Of a DNA stretch of 64,000 bases, positions 12,893-22,710 are shown one piece after another (the stretch's first letter is position 1; every line of letters starts with the position of its first letter). The notes under the pieces were generated by a model. The model made no database searches and had not been told where the DNA came from. It saw only the letters and a list, made by a program, of their open reading frames with translations. The position numbers and the translations under genes are program-made. Source of the DNA: Ciborinia camelliae (lineage: Eukaryota > Ascomycota > Leotiomycetes > Helotiales > Sclerotiniaceae); assembly GCA_025890175.1 (NCBI GenBank), contig JANPYM010000003.1, positions 3,395,466 through 3,459,465 of the forward strand, given 5' to 3'.

Positions 12893-14815
12893 TTGATGAT
12901 ATGATATGATATGATCGTCTATCCGTAGGGTAAGGCACGGCAGGGCAGGGCGTATGATAAATCGCCGAGGTGTTTCTTTTGGGGGAGCGGCAGGGCGAGG
13001 CAAGGTGATTCAATGGCAGATGCAGGACAGGGCAGGGTAGGTAGGGTTGGATGATGTTGGTAAGATTACATTTTGGAAGATTTGGAAGATTTGGGAGATG
13101 ATATGAATTTACGACGCAATAACGATATGATAAAGATACGATACGATAACAATACGATACCCCTTCATTCGCTCAGGGGGTTAGGGTTAGGGTTGGGAGA
13201 AACAGAAAGGGAAAGGGAAAGATAAAGATAAAGATGAAGATATATCCTTATGAATCCTGTATTGTTGAAGTTATACATAAGATATAAGATTAAGATTAAG
13301 AGATAATGAAGAATTAGAGGATGGATTGGAATGGAATGGATAAGAGATAAGAGATGCGATGTGATCAATCTGATGTGATATGATGTGAGGCCTTGGGAGA
13401 GAGGGGTAATTTGTTGGTTAGTGTCACGGATGGGCTAGGCTAGGCTGGGCTTCTCGTATTGATGAATGAATGAATGAGCTGGGCTTCTCGTATTGTATTT
13501 TATTGATGAATGCCTTGTCAATCAATCAAGCCATCCATTCATTCATTCAAATGTAATTGCCAATGCAATATATGGGCCCGAGTCGAGTCGAGGTTGTAGC
13601 TGGAGGGAATAGCAGATCATAAGAAATAAGAAATAAGAAATACCATTACCATTACCATAATAAAGTCGACTTTTTATTCTTTCTTTCCTCTTTATCTTTC
13701 TTTTCATGTCATAGGGTAGGTTATTTGAGGTATTTGTATATATTGGTTATGGGATGGTCGTGAAATGGGATGAGACTAGATGAGACTAGATGATGTTTGA
13801 TTTGATTTGATTGAATCATGAATTATTATCGATGAAGAAAGATTGAAGATTGACGATTGAAGATTCTATACATACATACATACATACTACCCAACTAACT
13901 TTACCTTTACCTGAACTTTCAAACTACCGGGAAAAGTATCCGGAATAGCTATCTATGTATCTACCTAGTAGGTACCGTTACCCCCCATTCTCTATACGGT
14001 AGCTACTAGGTAGGTATCAAACTAACCCTTACCTAGAAATCTACTTCTATTTCTGCTTCTGCTTCTGCTTCGATATCATTCATTCATTCATTCATCGCTC
14101 GCTCATTGGTTCGTTCTATCGTCTACGATGGATCATGCCATCTTTCGTATCTACAAATTGGACAATACAATATTGAACAATACAACATGGTCAATTGCCG
14201 TAACTCTATACCGGTCGGGAATTTCTTTTCTGAGCCTATTTGATATTGTATGTATGGCGGATGCAGGTGGTCTTTTCCGTGCTTTTTGCTTATTGTTGCG
14301 GCGCCTAGTCCGTCCCCGGGGGCTTGGATTTTGATGTCACTTGGGATTTGGATTTGACGGTTTGGATTTGACAGTTTGGACCCGCAATGTTTGAACGGGA
14401 ATCCGGGATGGATGAAATATCTTCCGGGATCATTATCATTATCATTCTCATGAGGTGGATCTGCTCAATCATGTTTGGTTCCGTGGTTTTGTTCAATTGT
14501 CCCATTTTCCTATTGTCCAATTGTTCCATAGGTTGATGCTGATTTTCATACTCGGGATCTTGCACTCGTGTCTCCCCACCAATATGCAGCGTTAGTTCTA
14601 GAGCTACCTACCTAGGTAGGTTATTGTCAATCTAAGGTAGATAGATAGCACAAGATTCTTTTGTTGAACAAAACTACAGTACTAGGTAACCTTTCACCAA
14701 AGGCTACAAAATACAATCCCGTTTCCTTCAATTGTTTTTCTTTGTTTTATTATACTCCAGTGTACTCCCTCTGCAACATCCCAACTCAAATTTCATTCAT
14801 TTATTCAAACAACTC
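12893..14815. other. Repeat-rich spacer between GH5 and aldehyde dehydrogenase genes
   Basis: No gene is supported. It contains short ATGAT/GATAC repeats after 12895, a TTAGGG pair at 13180-13195, GAATG runs near 13465 and 13530, a CATA run near 13870, and a palindromic CTACCTAGGTAGG at 14606-14620. Confidence 0.55.
13180..13195 (+). repeat. Short telomere-like TTAGGG tract
   Basis: Two and a half units of TTAGGG stand alone in an intergenic stretch. They match the usual filamentous-fungal telomere unit but are too short to claim a former chromosome end. Confidence 0.5.
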
Positions 14816-16449
14816 ATGTTAGAACCAATGTCTCCATCCGCAATTGAGGATAATGGCATCACAGCCAAAATATCATCGAAAATCAATGATGCAGTTCCAT
14901 CCTCCACTTCCACTTCAATCCACACCATACCCCTCATTATCAATAATGAACCCCATCAATCCTCCCAAACCTTTCCCGTCTATTCACCATTCGACAACTC
15001 TCACCTCCACAACTGCTCATCAGCATCAGCATCTGACATTGATCTCGCCCTCAATACAGCTCAAGCCGCCTACCCAGCATGGCGCACCTTACCGCCGCCT
15101 CAAAAACGAGACATCTTTCTCCGAGCAGCCGAGATATTACTCGAGCGAAAATCCATCCTTGAAGAAACAATGATGAAAGAAACCGGGTCCGAAGCCATTT
15201 GGGCCGGTTTCAATATCCATACATCTCGAGAAGGTCTCCTCGATGTTGCGGGTCGGATCAGTTCCATTGCGGGCAGTATCCCCACGATGTCAGAAGAGGG
15301 TCGAAGTGCACTTATATACAAAGAACCGTACGGAGTGATCCTCGGCGCTGCACCCTGGAACGCCCCTTACATTCTCGGGTTCCGAAGTGTCACGTATGCG
15401 CTCGCGGCGGGAAATTGTGCGATTCTCAAAGCATCCGAATTTTCACCCATGTGCAGTTGGCACATCTGTGATATTTTCCATCAAGCCGGCTTACCCAAAG
15501 GCGTATTAAATCTCGTGACAATCTCAAGTGAAGATGCACCGGCGAGAACGGCACAGATGATCGAGAGTCCCATTATCAAGAAGATTAATTTCACGGGCAG
15601 CACGAGGGTCGGGAGGATTTATGGGGAATTGGCGGGGAAGAATCTCAAGCCCGTGGTGCTGGAGTTGGGTGGGAAGGCTAGCGTGATTGTGTGGGAAGAT
15701 GCGGATGTGAAATTGGCGGCTGCGGGGTGTGCAAAGGGCGCTTTCTTGCACTCGGGTCAGATCTGCATGAGTACCGAGAGAGTTTTGGTCCACAAGAACA
15801 TTGCAGCGGAATTGTATGTTTTCTCTTCCCCCCTTTTCCCTTTTCCCTTTTCCATTTTTCCTCCTCGCTCTCGTCATTCTCGATAGCAGACATACCACGA
15901 CAGAACTAAACTAACAGCCCACACAGCGAAAAAGCATTCGCAGCCGCCACAGCAGAAATATTCCCCCCTCTCACAACCCTGATCAACCCCCTCGCCGTCT
16001 CCAAAACCAGCGCTCTAATCTCCGATTCCCTCTCCAAAGGCGCCAGCATGCTCCTCGGCGCCACCCCACCCACCAACTCCCCACCCACCACCAAGATGGC
16101 ACACGTGATCCTCCAATCCATCACGCCCAGCATGAGCATCTACCACGCGGAATCCTTCGGGCCCGTCGTCTCGCTGATGGAAATCTCAACCGAGGACGAA
16201 GCGATCCGCATCGCCAACGACACGCAGTATGGACTGGCCGCGGGCATCTACACGCGGGATTTGCAGCGCGGGTTGAGGATCGCGAGGGCCTTGGAGAGTG
16301 GCGCCGTGCATATTAATGGGGGGAATGGGAGTGTGCATGATGAGGCGGGCTTGCCTCATGGCGGGGTGAAGGATAGTGGGTTTGGACGGTTTGGGTCGTG
16401 TGGGTTGGATGAGTGGGTGAGGACGAAGACGGTTACTTTTTTGGATTAG
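14816..16449 (+). CDS. Aldehyde dehydrogenase, salicyl/vanillin-aldehyde type
   Basis: Exons 14816-15813 and 15927-16449 join across a 113-nt intron (GTATGT donor, CTAAC branch site, CACACAG acceptor) to give 506 residues. The start is the first ATG in frame; a second Met lies 4 codons later. NAD-dependent ALDH motifs are all present: GAAPWNAP near 180, FTGSTRVG near 260, the general base Glu283 in LELGGK, and the nucleophile Cys317 in HSGQICMST. The 34-residue spacing of the last two is standard. The C-terminal half has ESFGPVVSL and GGVKDSGFGRFG. HSGQICMS resembles aromatic aldehyde dehydrogenases (vanillin or salicylaldehyde type), so oxidation of an aromatic aldehyde to its acid is a reasonable inference. 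No targeting signal is clear; a cytosolic enzyme is likely. Confidence 0.9.
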
Positions 16450-16842
16450 GGGGTGAGGGATAGAGGGGGACGGGATTGTGGAATCAAGGGTTTGTGATTC
16501 TGAAGCGATTTCTTTTTTGATTGGTTTGTTTGTTGGTTGGTTGTTTTTTACAATACCTTGGTGTGTTTGCTGATGATATCACACACACACATACACACAC
16601 GCACATACACATACACATAAGTAGGAAGTTTGCGCCGATATCGATCATATAGCCCTTCCTGCATTAATATACTGTACCATGGATAACATGATGTACAGAA
16701 ATTACAGCATCTATGTTCTTAGATGAATAATGAAATATACCTAACCGTCCAGGATCAATAGATATTTAGTAACTTGCAAATACCTAATAGTCAAAAGAGC
16801 GAGTAAAAGAATTTCAAAAGCGTGATATATCTCCCTTCTTCC

Positions 16843-17002
16843 CTCCCTACCTACCTACCTACCTCCCTACCTACCTACCTACCTCCCTACCTACCTACCT
16901 ACCTACCTACCTCCCTACCTACCTACCTACCTCCCTACCTACCTACCTACCTCCCTACCTACCTACCTACCTACCTACCTACCTCTCTACCTCTCTACCT
17001 AC
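16843..17002 (+). repeat. CTAC/CTCC tetranucleotide minisatellite
   Basis: About 160 bases are built from CTAC units with a CTCC variant at intervals, so the array has a higher-order pattern of roughly 4 to 5 units. The Tyr-Leu-Pro-Thr reading frame across it is an artefact of the repeat. Confidence 0.9.
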
Positions 17003-17120
17003 CATACGGGCTTACCATACAACCTACCATAGTACAAGAACCCAGGTAGATATCTAATCATCTAATCATTCAATCACCTAATCATCCAATCATTGCATAT
17101 ACATGCATATGCGTGCCGCA

Positions 17121-17157
17121 CGTATGTATGTATATGTATGTATGTATGTATGTATGT
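17121..17157 (+). repeat. GTAT microsatellite
   Basis: A run of GTAT units with one interruption lies in intergenic DNA. Confidence 0.85.
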
Positions 17158-17579
17158 AAATGCTAGACAATAGACAGACAGACAGACACCCTGGTATACC
17201 CTCCCCTACCCTACCCTCCCCCATCCTACCCTACCCTACCCTATGAACCAAACGCCATGCCATGCCATCATCTCATTTAATCTAATCTACTATGCTATTC
17301 CATGCTGTTCCATGCTATTCCAATCTATTGCATGCTTTCCATTACATTTCATGGCTTTCCATTACATTTCATGGCATTCCAATCCATTTCATGCCATGCC
17401 ATGCCATATGATATAATGCAGAATATCTATCCAACCCCCACCCCACCCAACTCAAGCCAACCCCAACTCTGAATTTGCATTCCAGGCCTGATTCTTGCAT
17501 TATCGCTATGAGAAATCAATGATTATCTGCGCCTAGCTAGCTTCTTCTCTTCTTCTCCAATGATAGCTCCGCAATCACA

Positions 17580-20500
17580 TCACTGTGAAAGATTCTCTTC
17601 ACCGGGCGCCAAAACCTTGACACTTCTTCTTCTCTCCACCATATGTCCCGTACCACCACCGGCACCACTTCCTCCACCAAAACCCAAAGCGACCCTCACC
17701 CCCTCCACAGCCCTACTTTGTCCTACCTCCCTAACATCCCTCCGGACGCTCTTCCCCCTATCCCAGCGACCTAAACCGCCCAATCCCGCAGGACCATGAC
17801 CAGTGCGTTCCTTAACTTCTCTCTCCAACTCCCTTGCCCTTCTTTCCTTCCCCTCCTCCACCAATTCCTCCCTCCACCTTCCCTCCAAACAGGGATGCAT
17901 ACAGCCATCTAGAGGACACATGCCGCCACTATACTTCTCACCCTCTTTCCATTCATCTCCCGCATGCGCGTGCCACTCGCTCATACAAACCGTATGCCCC
18001 CCATGTCCACACCCGCCACAATACCACCACGTCTGTACTCCCTCCATCCCAGGTACGTCATCCCTGTGCTGACAAATCGGACAAGCCATGATTGGCTTTC
18101 GACAACGCGGACAAGACCATTCGGACCCAGGGACTAACGGATCATTTTCAAGAGGCTTTTCACACTCTGTGCAGTAAAAGCCGACACTGACTCGTTCTTG
18201 TGTAGATGCATAGATGGAAGGATAGAGCGGGACGCAAAGATTCCGGAGAAGGGTCGCTTCGTAGAAAAGTTGCATACTCATGAGCCGATGATTGTATTGG
18301 CGCAGGATGGCTTCGGCGTGAATTGGATCGATGGTATCAGGAGGGAGAAGGCGTCGGAGTAGGAGGACAATTGCAGCTGCATTTAAAGCGCCAGTTTGAG
18401 TTTCAAACTCGATGGTTCGTTGAACGAGGGTGATGGGGTTTAGTGGGGGGATAACGAATTCGGTATCATTGTCGTTGGGCCAAGGGAGAAAATCTGTTTC
18501 AATAAGATTTGGATCAGAGGAATGATTTTCAGGGGCAGGTTCAATTATTATTGACGTTGGTGGAGGTTTGCGGAGAGTTTGTGGTGGCGAAGAAATTCTT
18601 GGAGCTGGAACTATTATCTTGGGTAGTTCTTCAGGGATTTTCTCCATGGATTCTTCTGATGGGCGAGAGTTGAGACTAGCTGAGGCTTTAGCATGCAAGG
18701 CGGTATTGCCTTCCCAACTAGAGACTCTTTCTCGTAAAGATTCATCTCTCCTCACACTATGAGCATCGCTATCCGAACCACCACCACCCAGATACTTAGA
18801 TTGTGAATCATTTGATGTTGAAAACATTTGAAAACTCTCCCCAGAATCATGACGAGTGAGTCCCATTCGTTGGGCGTAACTGTTTTGTTCCGAGTAGTCT
18901 AAACGAAGAGGATGTTTTTTAGGCGGGACAAAGTCGACGGCTGGCTTGAAAGCATCCATACCATAGAAGTCATACCCTTCTATACTTGATGTCGTCTGCT
19001 CGGAGGTGAGACTTGTAGATACTGGCACTGGTATTGGCTCACGAATTGTTGAGGACACGGAGGGTGGAAGTGCCAAAGTGTCATTCTCTACCATTGGTGT
19101 ATTAATGGCCTCTGCCATTTCTGTGATAGAATTCATAACAGGGCGTACAAGTGGCGTCGTCATGTTAGAAGTGCTTTCAATTTCATCTGCAATAATTGAC
19201 CTCACGGCCGGATGGATGGCAACTTCATTTGGGGCGATAGGTTGTTGAATCTTCCGGGGAGTTCTTTCATTTGACTCATCATGTTCTTCATCAAGTTTTA
19301 CGGAGCTGCTAATACGTTTTGGCGTCCCCTCCTTTCGTGGGGGATTTTGTAGTCTATCTTGGCGATGTAATTCTGCACGTCTAACTAACAAAAGATCCAT
19401 CGTGAATCCGAGAAGTCTCCAAGTCTGAGCCAGCCGGTAATATCTGAGGTTCTCAGCACCCTTAGCAAAGTGCTCCATAGTCGCTGCAATGGTGACGTTC
19501 AATGGGATATTGTTAGCTTTCTCGCTCGCGTTCTTCGTTAAGTATTCCAAATAGCAATTACTCATGTATTGGTAGTTTGTACGCGTTGGCGTTGAAGGGG
19601 CATGACCAATAGCCATGATTTGTCGAGGCTTGTATAAACCGGTAATTTGTACAGCGTCTTCTAGGCTCATCACTCTACTATCAGCCATTCCTGTCGGATT
19701 GGGTGGAGTAGTGCTCAGATTGTGTGTTAATCTTCCACTGTGCCGCCTTCGGTGGTTTTTTCGCCTTCTTGGGCCTAGAAAACTGCCAACAACATCCTCC
19801 TCCGAGTCACTACGGCTAATGGCAAAGGACGGGGCATTTATATGCTGCGGGAGGTTCGAAGACAACTCTGGAGAGTTGATAGAAGGTCGAATTCGTTTAG
19901 GCGCTTGTCGTTCCTCAAGTAGCATCAATACATCACCTGTAGGGGAAAAAGAAAATGTTGATAAACTCCTACGATCGATAACCTTTGGTGAAAATGCTAC
20001 ATCTGTCTGTACAAAGTGTCCTTCCTTATCGACGGTCCACAAAAGATCTCGAGTGCTCCAAAGAATGCCTGTGGGTGCGCTGTTTGATACTTCAATCTCT
20101 TTGAATGGCATGGCCGATCTAGCAACATCCCAAAGATGCACCGTTGAGAATTGGGCTCTATTGGCGCTGGTATCATCATAAGAAACGGCCACTTGAGCAA
20201 TTCTTTTGCCCTGACCCGTGGCTGTCCAACAAGCAGGTCGCCAGCAGACGTTCGAAATGGGCGCGGGAGTGGTAAAGGAATATCGGGCCCTTTGGCCTCT
20301 CTCCGGCTTCGACATATCCCACACATGGCATTGCTGGTCTTTGCCTCCACTTACAATATGATCCCCATCCGGATGCCATGAAATCGAGAAGACGGCACTG
20401 TTATGAGCGGTAATCTTCATCATGGGAGCATGCGTCTTCCTGAAGTCCCACTTTTGTAAGATTCCAGCATCCGTGGAGCACGCGAACTCCATACCATCGG

Positions 20501-21116
20501 TTGGCGACCATTTGACATCCCTAACAGCATCTGCGTTACATTTGTAGGTAGCCACACTTCGACGAGCGTCACGTAAATCGAAACACTTAATAGATCCATC
20601 TTGACTGGCTGATAATAACCAATTCCCTTTGAATGGATTAATCGCAAGCTTATGAACCTGCCGAGCGTGTTCTTGAATCCGGGCAACCTCGAATCCTTCT
20701 CCTCCTGCGCGATTGAGATCATAGACCGTTATTCTTCCATTTCCACCGGCTGTTACTATTGTGGAGCTGTATTGATTATGAGACCATCGAACGGCTCTGA
20801 TGTTAAGCTGTTCTGTAGTAGCTGCCGCCCCCTCGTGCCCTGCTGAATATGAAGAGATCGAGGCGCGAAGATCAATGTCTTCTGAGATTGTCGACCCTTC
20901 TGTTTTAACAATCTTAAAGACTTTGGGACCAGCTACGACAGCACGCGAGCCATCGGGTGAGCGACCAAGACATGTAAGTGGCGCGCCTGCTGAATAGACA
21001 GTGCCTTGTGAAGCAGTCGGTCGGAGTTGAGGTGAGTCAATGTTATTGGTGTCGGAAACCTCGATAGTAGTGGCAGGTTGACCAAGCAACTTCCTCATTA
21101 TCTTTCCTTTATTCAT
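17580..21116 (-). CDS. RTC1: Rtc1/Sea2 (WDR24) subunit of the SEA/GATOR2 complex
   Basis: A single long exon of 1178 residues. The first 400 or so residues form WD40 repeats, with clear blocks such as WLLSASQDGSIKCFDLRD, VKWSPTDGMEFACSTD and HPDGDHIVSGGKDQQCHVWD. A long low-complexity middle follows, including the basic SFLGPRRRKNHRRRHSGR. The C-terminus has a RING-like zinc module from about 982 to 1077 (FYCTEC, WSCPRC, MACPIC, WWYCGGCGHGGHTVC, CPLDGC). This order is that of Rtc1/Sea2 and of animal WDR24. The protein works at the vacuole or lysosome membrane in the SEACAT/GATOR2 complex, which relieves inhibition of TORC1 in response to amino acids. The start gives MNKGKIMRKLLGQ; a second Met at residue 7 is an alternative. 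Confidence 0.92.
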   Translation of the reverse strand: MNKGKIMRKLLGQPATTIEVSDTNNIDSPQLRPTASQGTVYSAGAPLTCLGRSPDGSRAVVAGPKVFKIVKTEGSTISEDIDLRASISSYSAGHEGAAATTEQLNIRAVRWSHNQYSSTIVTAGGNGRITVYDLNRAGGEGFEVARIQEHARQVHKLAINPFKGNWLLSASQDGSIKCFDLRDARRSVATYKCNADAVRDVKWSPTDGMEFACSTDAGILQKWDFRKTHAPMMKITAHNSAVFSISWHPDGDHIVSGGKDQQCHVWDMSKPERGQRARYSFTTPAPISNVCWRPACWTATGQGKRIAQVAVSYDDTSANRAQFSTVHLWDVARSAMPFKEIEVSNSAPTGILWSTRDLLWTVDKEGHFVQTDVAFSPKVIDRRSLSTFSFSPTGDVLMLLEERQAPKRIRPSINSPELSSNLPQHINAPSFAISRSDSEEDVVGSFLGPRRRKNHRRRHSGRLTHNLSTTPPNPTGMADSRVMSLEDAVQITGLYKPRQIMAIGHAPSTPTRTNYQYMSNCYLEYLTKNASEKANNIPLNVTIAATMEHFAKGAENLRYYRLAQTWRLLGFTMDLLLVRRAELHRQDRLQNPPRKEGTPKRISSSVKLDEEHDESNERTPRKIQQPIAPNEVAIHPAVRSIIADEIESTSNMTTPLVRPVMNSITEMAEAINTPMVENDTLALPPSVSSTIREPIPVPVSTSLTSEQTTSSIEGYDFYGMDAFKPAVDFVPPKKHPLRLDYSEQNSYAQRMGLTRHDSGESFQMFSTSNDSQSKYLGGGGSDSDAHSVRRDESLRERVSSWEGNTALHAKASASLNSRPSEESMEKIPEELPKIIVPAPRISSPPQTLRKPPPTSIIIEPAPENHSSDPNLIETDFLPWPNDNDTEFVIPPLNPITLVQRTIEFETQTGALNAAAIVLLLRRLLPPDTIDPIHAEAILRQYNHRLMSMQLFYEATLLRNLCVPLYPSIYASTQERVSVGFYCTECEKPLENDPLVPGSEWSCPRCRKPIMACPICQHRDDVPGMEGVQTWWYCGGCGHGGHTVCMSEWHAHAGDEWKEGEKYSGGMCPLDGCMHPCLEGRWREELVEEGKERRARELEREVKERTGHGPAGLGGLGRWDRGKSVRRDVREVGQSRAVEGVRVALGFGGGSGAGGGTGHMVERRRSVKVLAPGEENLSQ

Positions 21117-22380
21117 ATTTGCAAATTATTTGCGCCCTCAAGGAGGCATCCTAAATTCGATACCGAGCAGCATAAGGTTTGTGTAGGTAAAATGACGATA
21201 TTTTGGCATTATCTAAATTCGGTATAGAGCTTTGAAGGTTAAGGTTAGGCTTTGAAAGGTGCTGAAATTGCCCACCTAAAAGTTACACCGCCCGAGAAGG
21301 GAGTGTACCGGTGGGATACAGGGGGGCTACCGGTGGGCTACCGGTGGCTAGGACTCTGACTACAATTTATATTCTGGAAACACAAAAAGGAACACAACAC
21401 CAAACAATGCATCATCTTGAGCACCTTTCCGTTTGCCAAATATTTCATATATGCCAGTTGGTATCTTCATATCTATTTATAACCTCTATTTCTGAACACG
21501 ACAGAAATTGTACCACAAAGTTACTCCAGTTACTTCAGTTGCTTTCTGTACTCTGTCTGGTTCAATTATTTGTCATATTCTTTTCATTGAATTGGCAACC
21601 GCCATATCAACATTATGTGTATCATGAGCACTTCCAAAGCACTTCCACAACACTTCCGAGCAAAGGCTCTCATCAGAGTATAATTAATGTTTTTTCCTTC
21701 TAATAGCTGAAGAACAAATCCAACTGCTGAGATGAGATTGTTAAGACGAGGGCCGAGTTGGTTTCTTTCCAGCTCATCATCCAAGTCATAGTTGACTATA
21801 CTATATCTCAAAGCCATTGGCTGATTTTCTCTAAAGAATTTGAAGGATTGAGGATGATATGACGATTATAATTAAGTAGTTGCTGAGTGGTTTGAGTGGT
21901 TGCTACAATTCTCCAAGTGTGATGTATTGAATGATTGGAATGAATAACAGGTAAATATGTCAAACATAGTCCTTTGCAATAACAACAAGAACCAGATAAT
22001 GGTTATCATCAAGGCTGGAATCCTGTTGTATCACCCGAAAGATAATGCAAGCATGCCCCAACTCCTTCAGAATATTTTATAATTCTCCATCCTAACTTTG
22101 ATCACAATCAATGATGGTTACTAGGTATGATGAATTGGTTCATTATAATTCCAATTATCAGCAAGCATTCCACTCCATCCCGTCTATATTTATGTTTTCA
22201 TACAAAAGTTGTCCACAAAATACAGATTAGGAGATAGCTGAATGTGATAGGTGAATGTGGCTGGCTAGGCCTGCTGCTAAGGTACCTAGTTTGGGCAAGG
22301 CACCAGAAGAAAAGACGTAGAAAGAAGAATAGCCCAGCTTTTGGTGCTCCAATAAACAAACTGGAAGTAGTAGAAATCAT
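21117..22380. other. Spacer upstream of RTC1
   Basis: The first 200 bases are the RTC1 promoter region. At 21302-21350 CTACCGGTGG-like words recur three times. The rest is AT-rich, and no gene is supported. Confidence 0.5.
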
Positions 22381-22383
22381 TGA

Positions 22384-22710
22384 CGGTCAGACAAGAAAAG
22401 GACACCACACAAAGAACAATGGTGGGCAGAGTCTGGGAGAGAAATTAGTCCAGAGGAAGAAGATATGGAGATGATGAGCTTGGCAGGCAAAGCATTGAGA
22501 TTGAGTAAACAAGATGCGGAACTCTTCAAGGAAAAAGAATGGTTTGAGAAAAAAGCCTATACGGCCAAACACTACCAAAAGGAAGCTGCCGAAATACTAA
22601 GAGAGGAGCACAAAGATGTAAAGAGACCGGAAGCCAATGTGAGGAGAGACGAGTCTGTATTGAGAAGGCAATATACAGCTTTTTGGGCTGAAAAAGAAGA
22701 AAAGCATTGA
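22384..22710 (+). pseudogene. Lys/Glu-rich gene fragment, unknown
   Basis: The frame opens after a stop at 22381 and runs to 22710 without an ATG until 22465. Its product is highly charged (SGREISPEEEDMEMM, then KEKEWFEKKAYTAKHYQKE) and looks like a real helical segment. A second protein-like frame lies just upstream in another phase (22244-22474, with GAPINKLEVVEIIDG). The two could be parts of one protein broken by a frameshift or intron. No family is recognised, so this is either a relic or an exon of an undetected gene. Confidence 0.3.

Larger units (their letters stand above)
16450..17579. other. Microsatellite-rich spacer between two convergent genes
   Basis: The ALDH gene (+) and RTC1 (-) converge here. 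Apart from the separately listed tetranucleotide tracts there are CA repeats near 16580, CCCTA repeats at about 17207-17243, and decayed CATGC/CATTCC repeats at 17260-17410. No gene is seen. Confidence 0.6.

Noticed and set aside
16843..17002. CRISPR-like array of direct repeats
   Set aside because: Simple tetranucleotide repeats without unique spacers, in a eukaryotic genome.
16822..17049. [11 protein letters not shown] protein of 75 residues
   Set aside because: It is a translation of the CTAC minisatellite; there is no non-repeat coding sequence.
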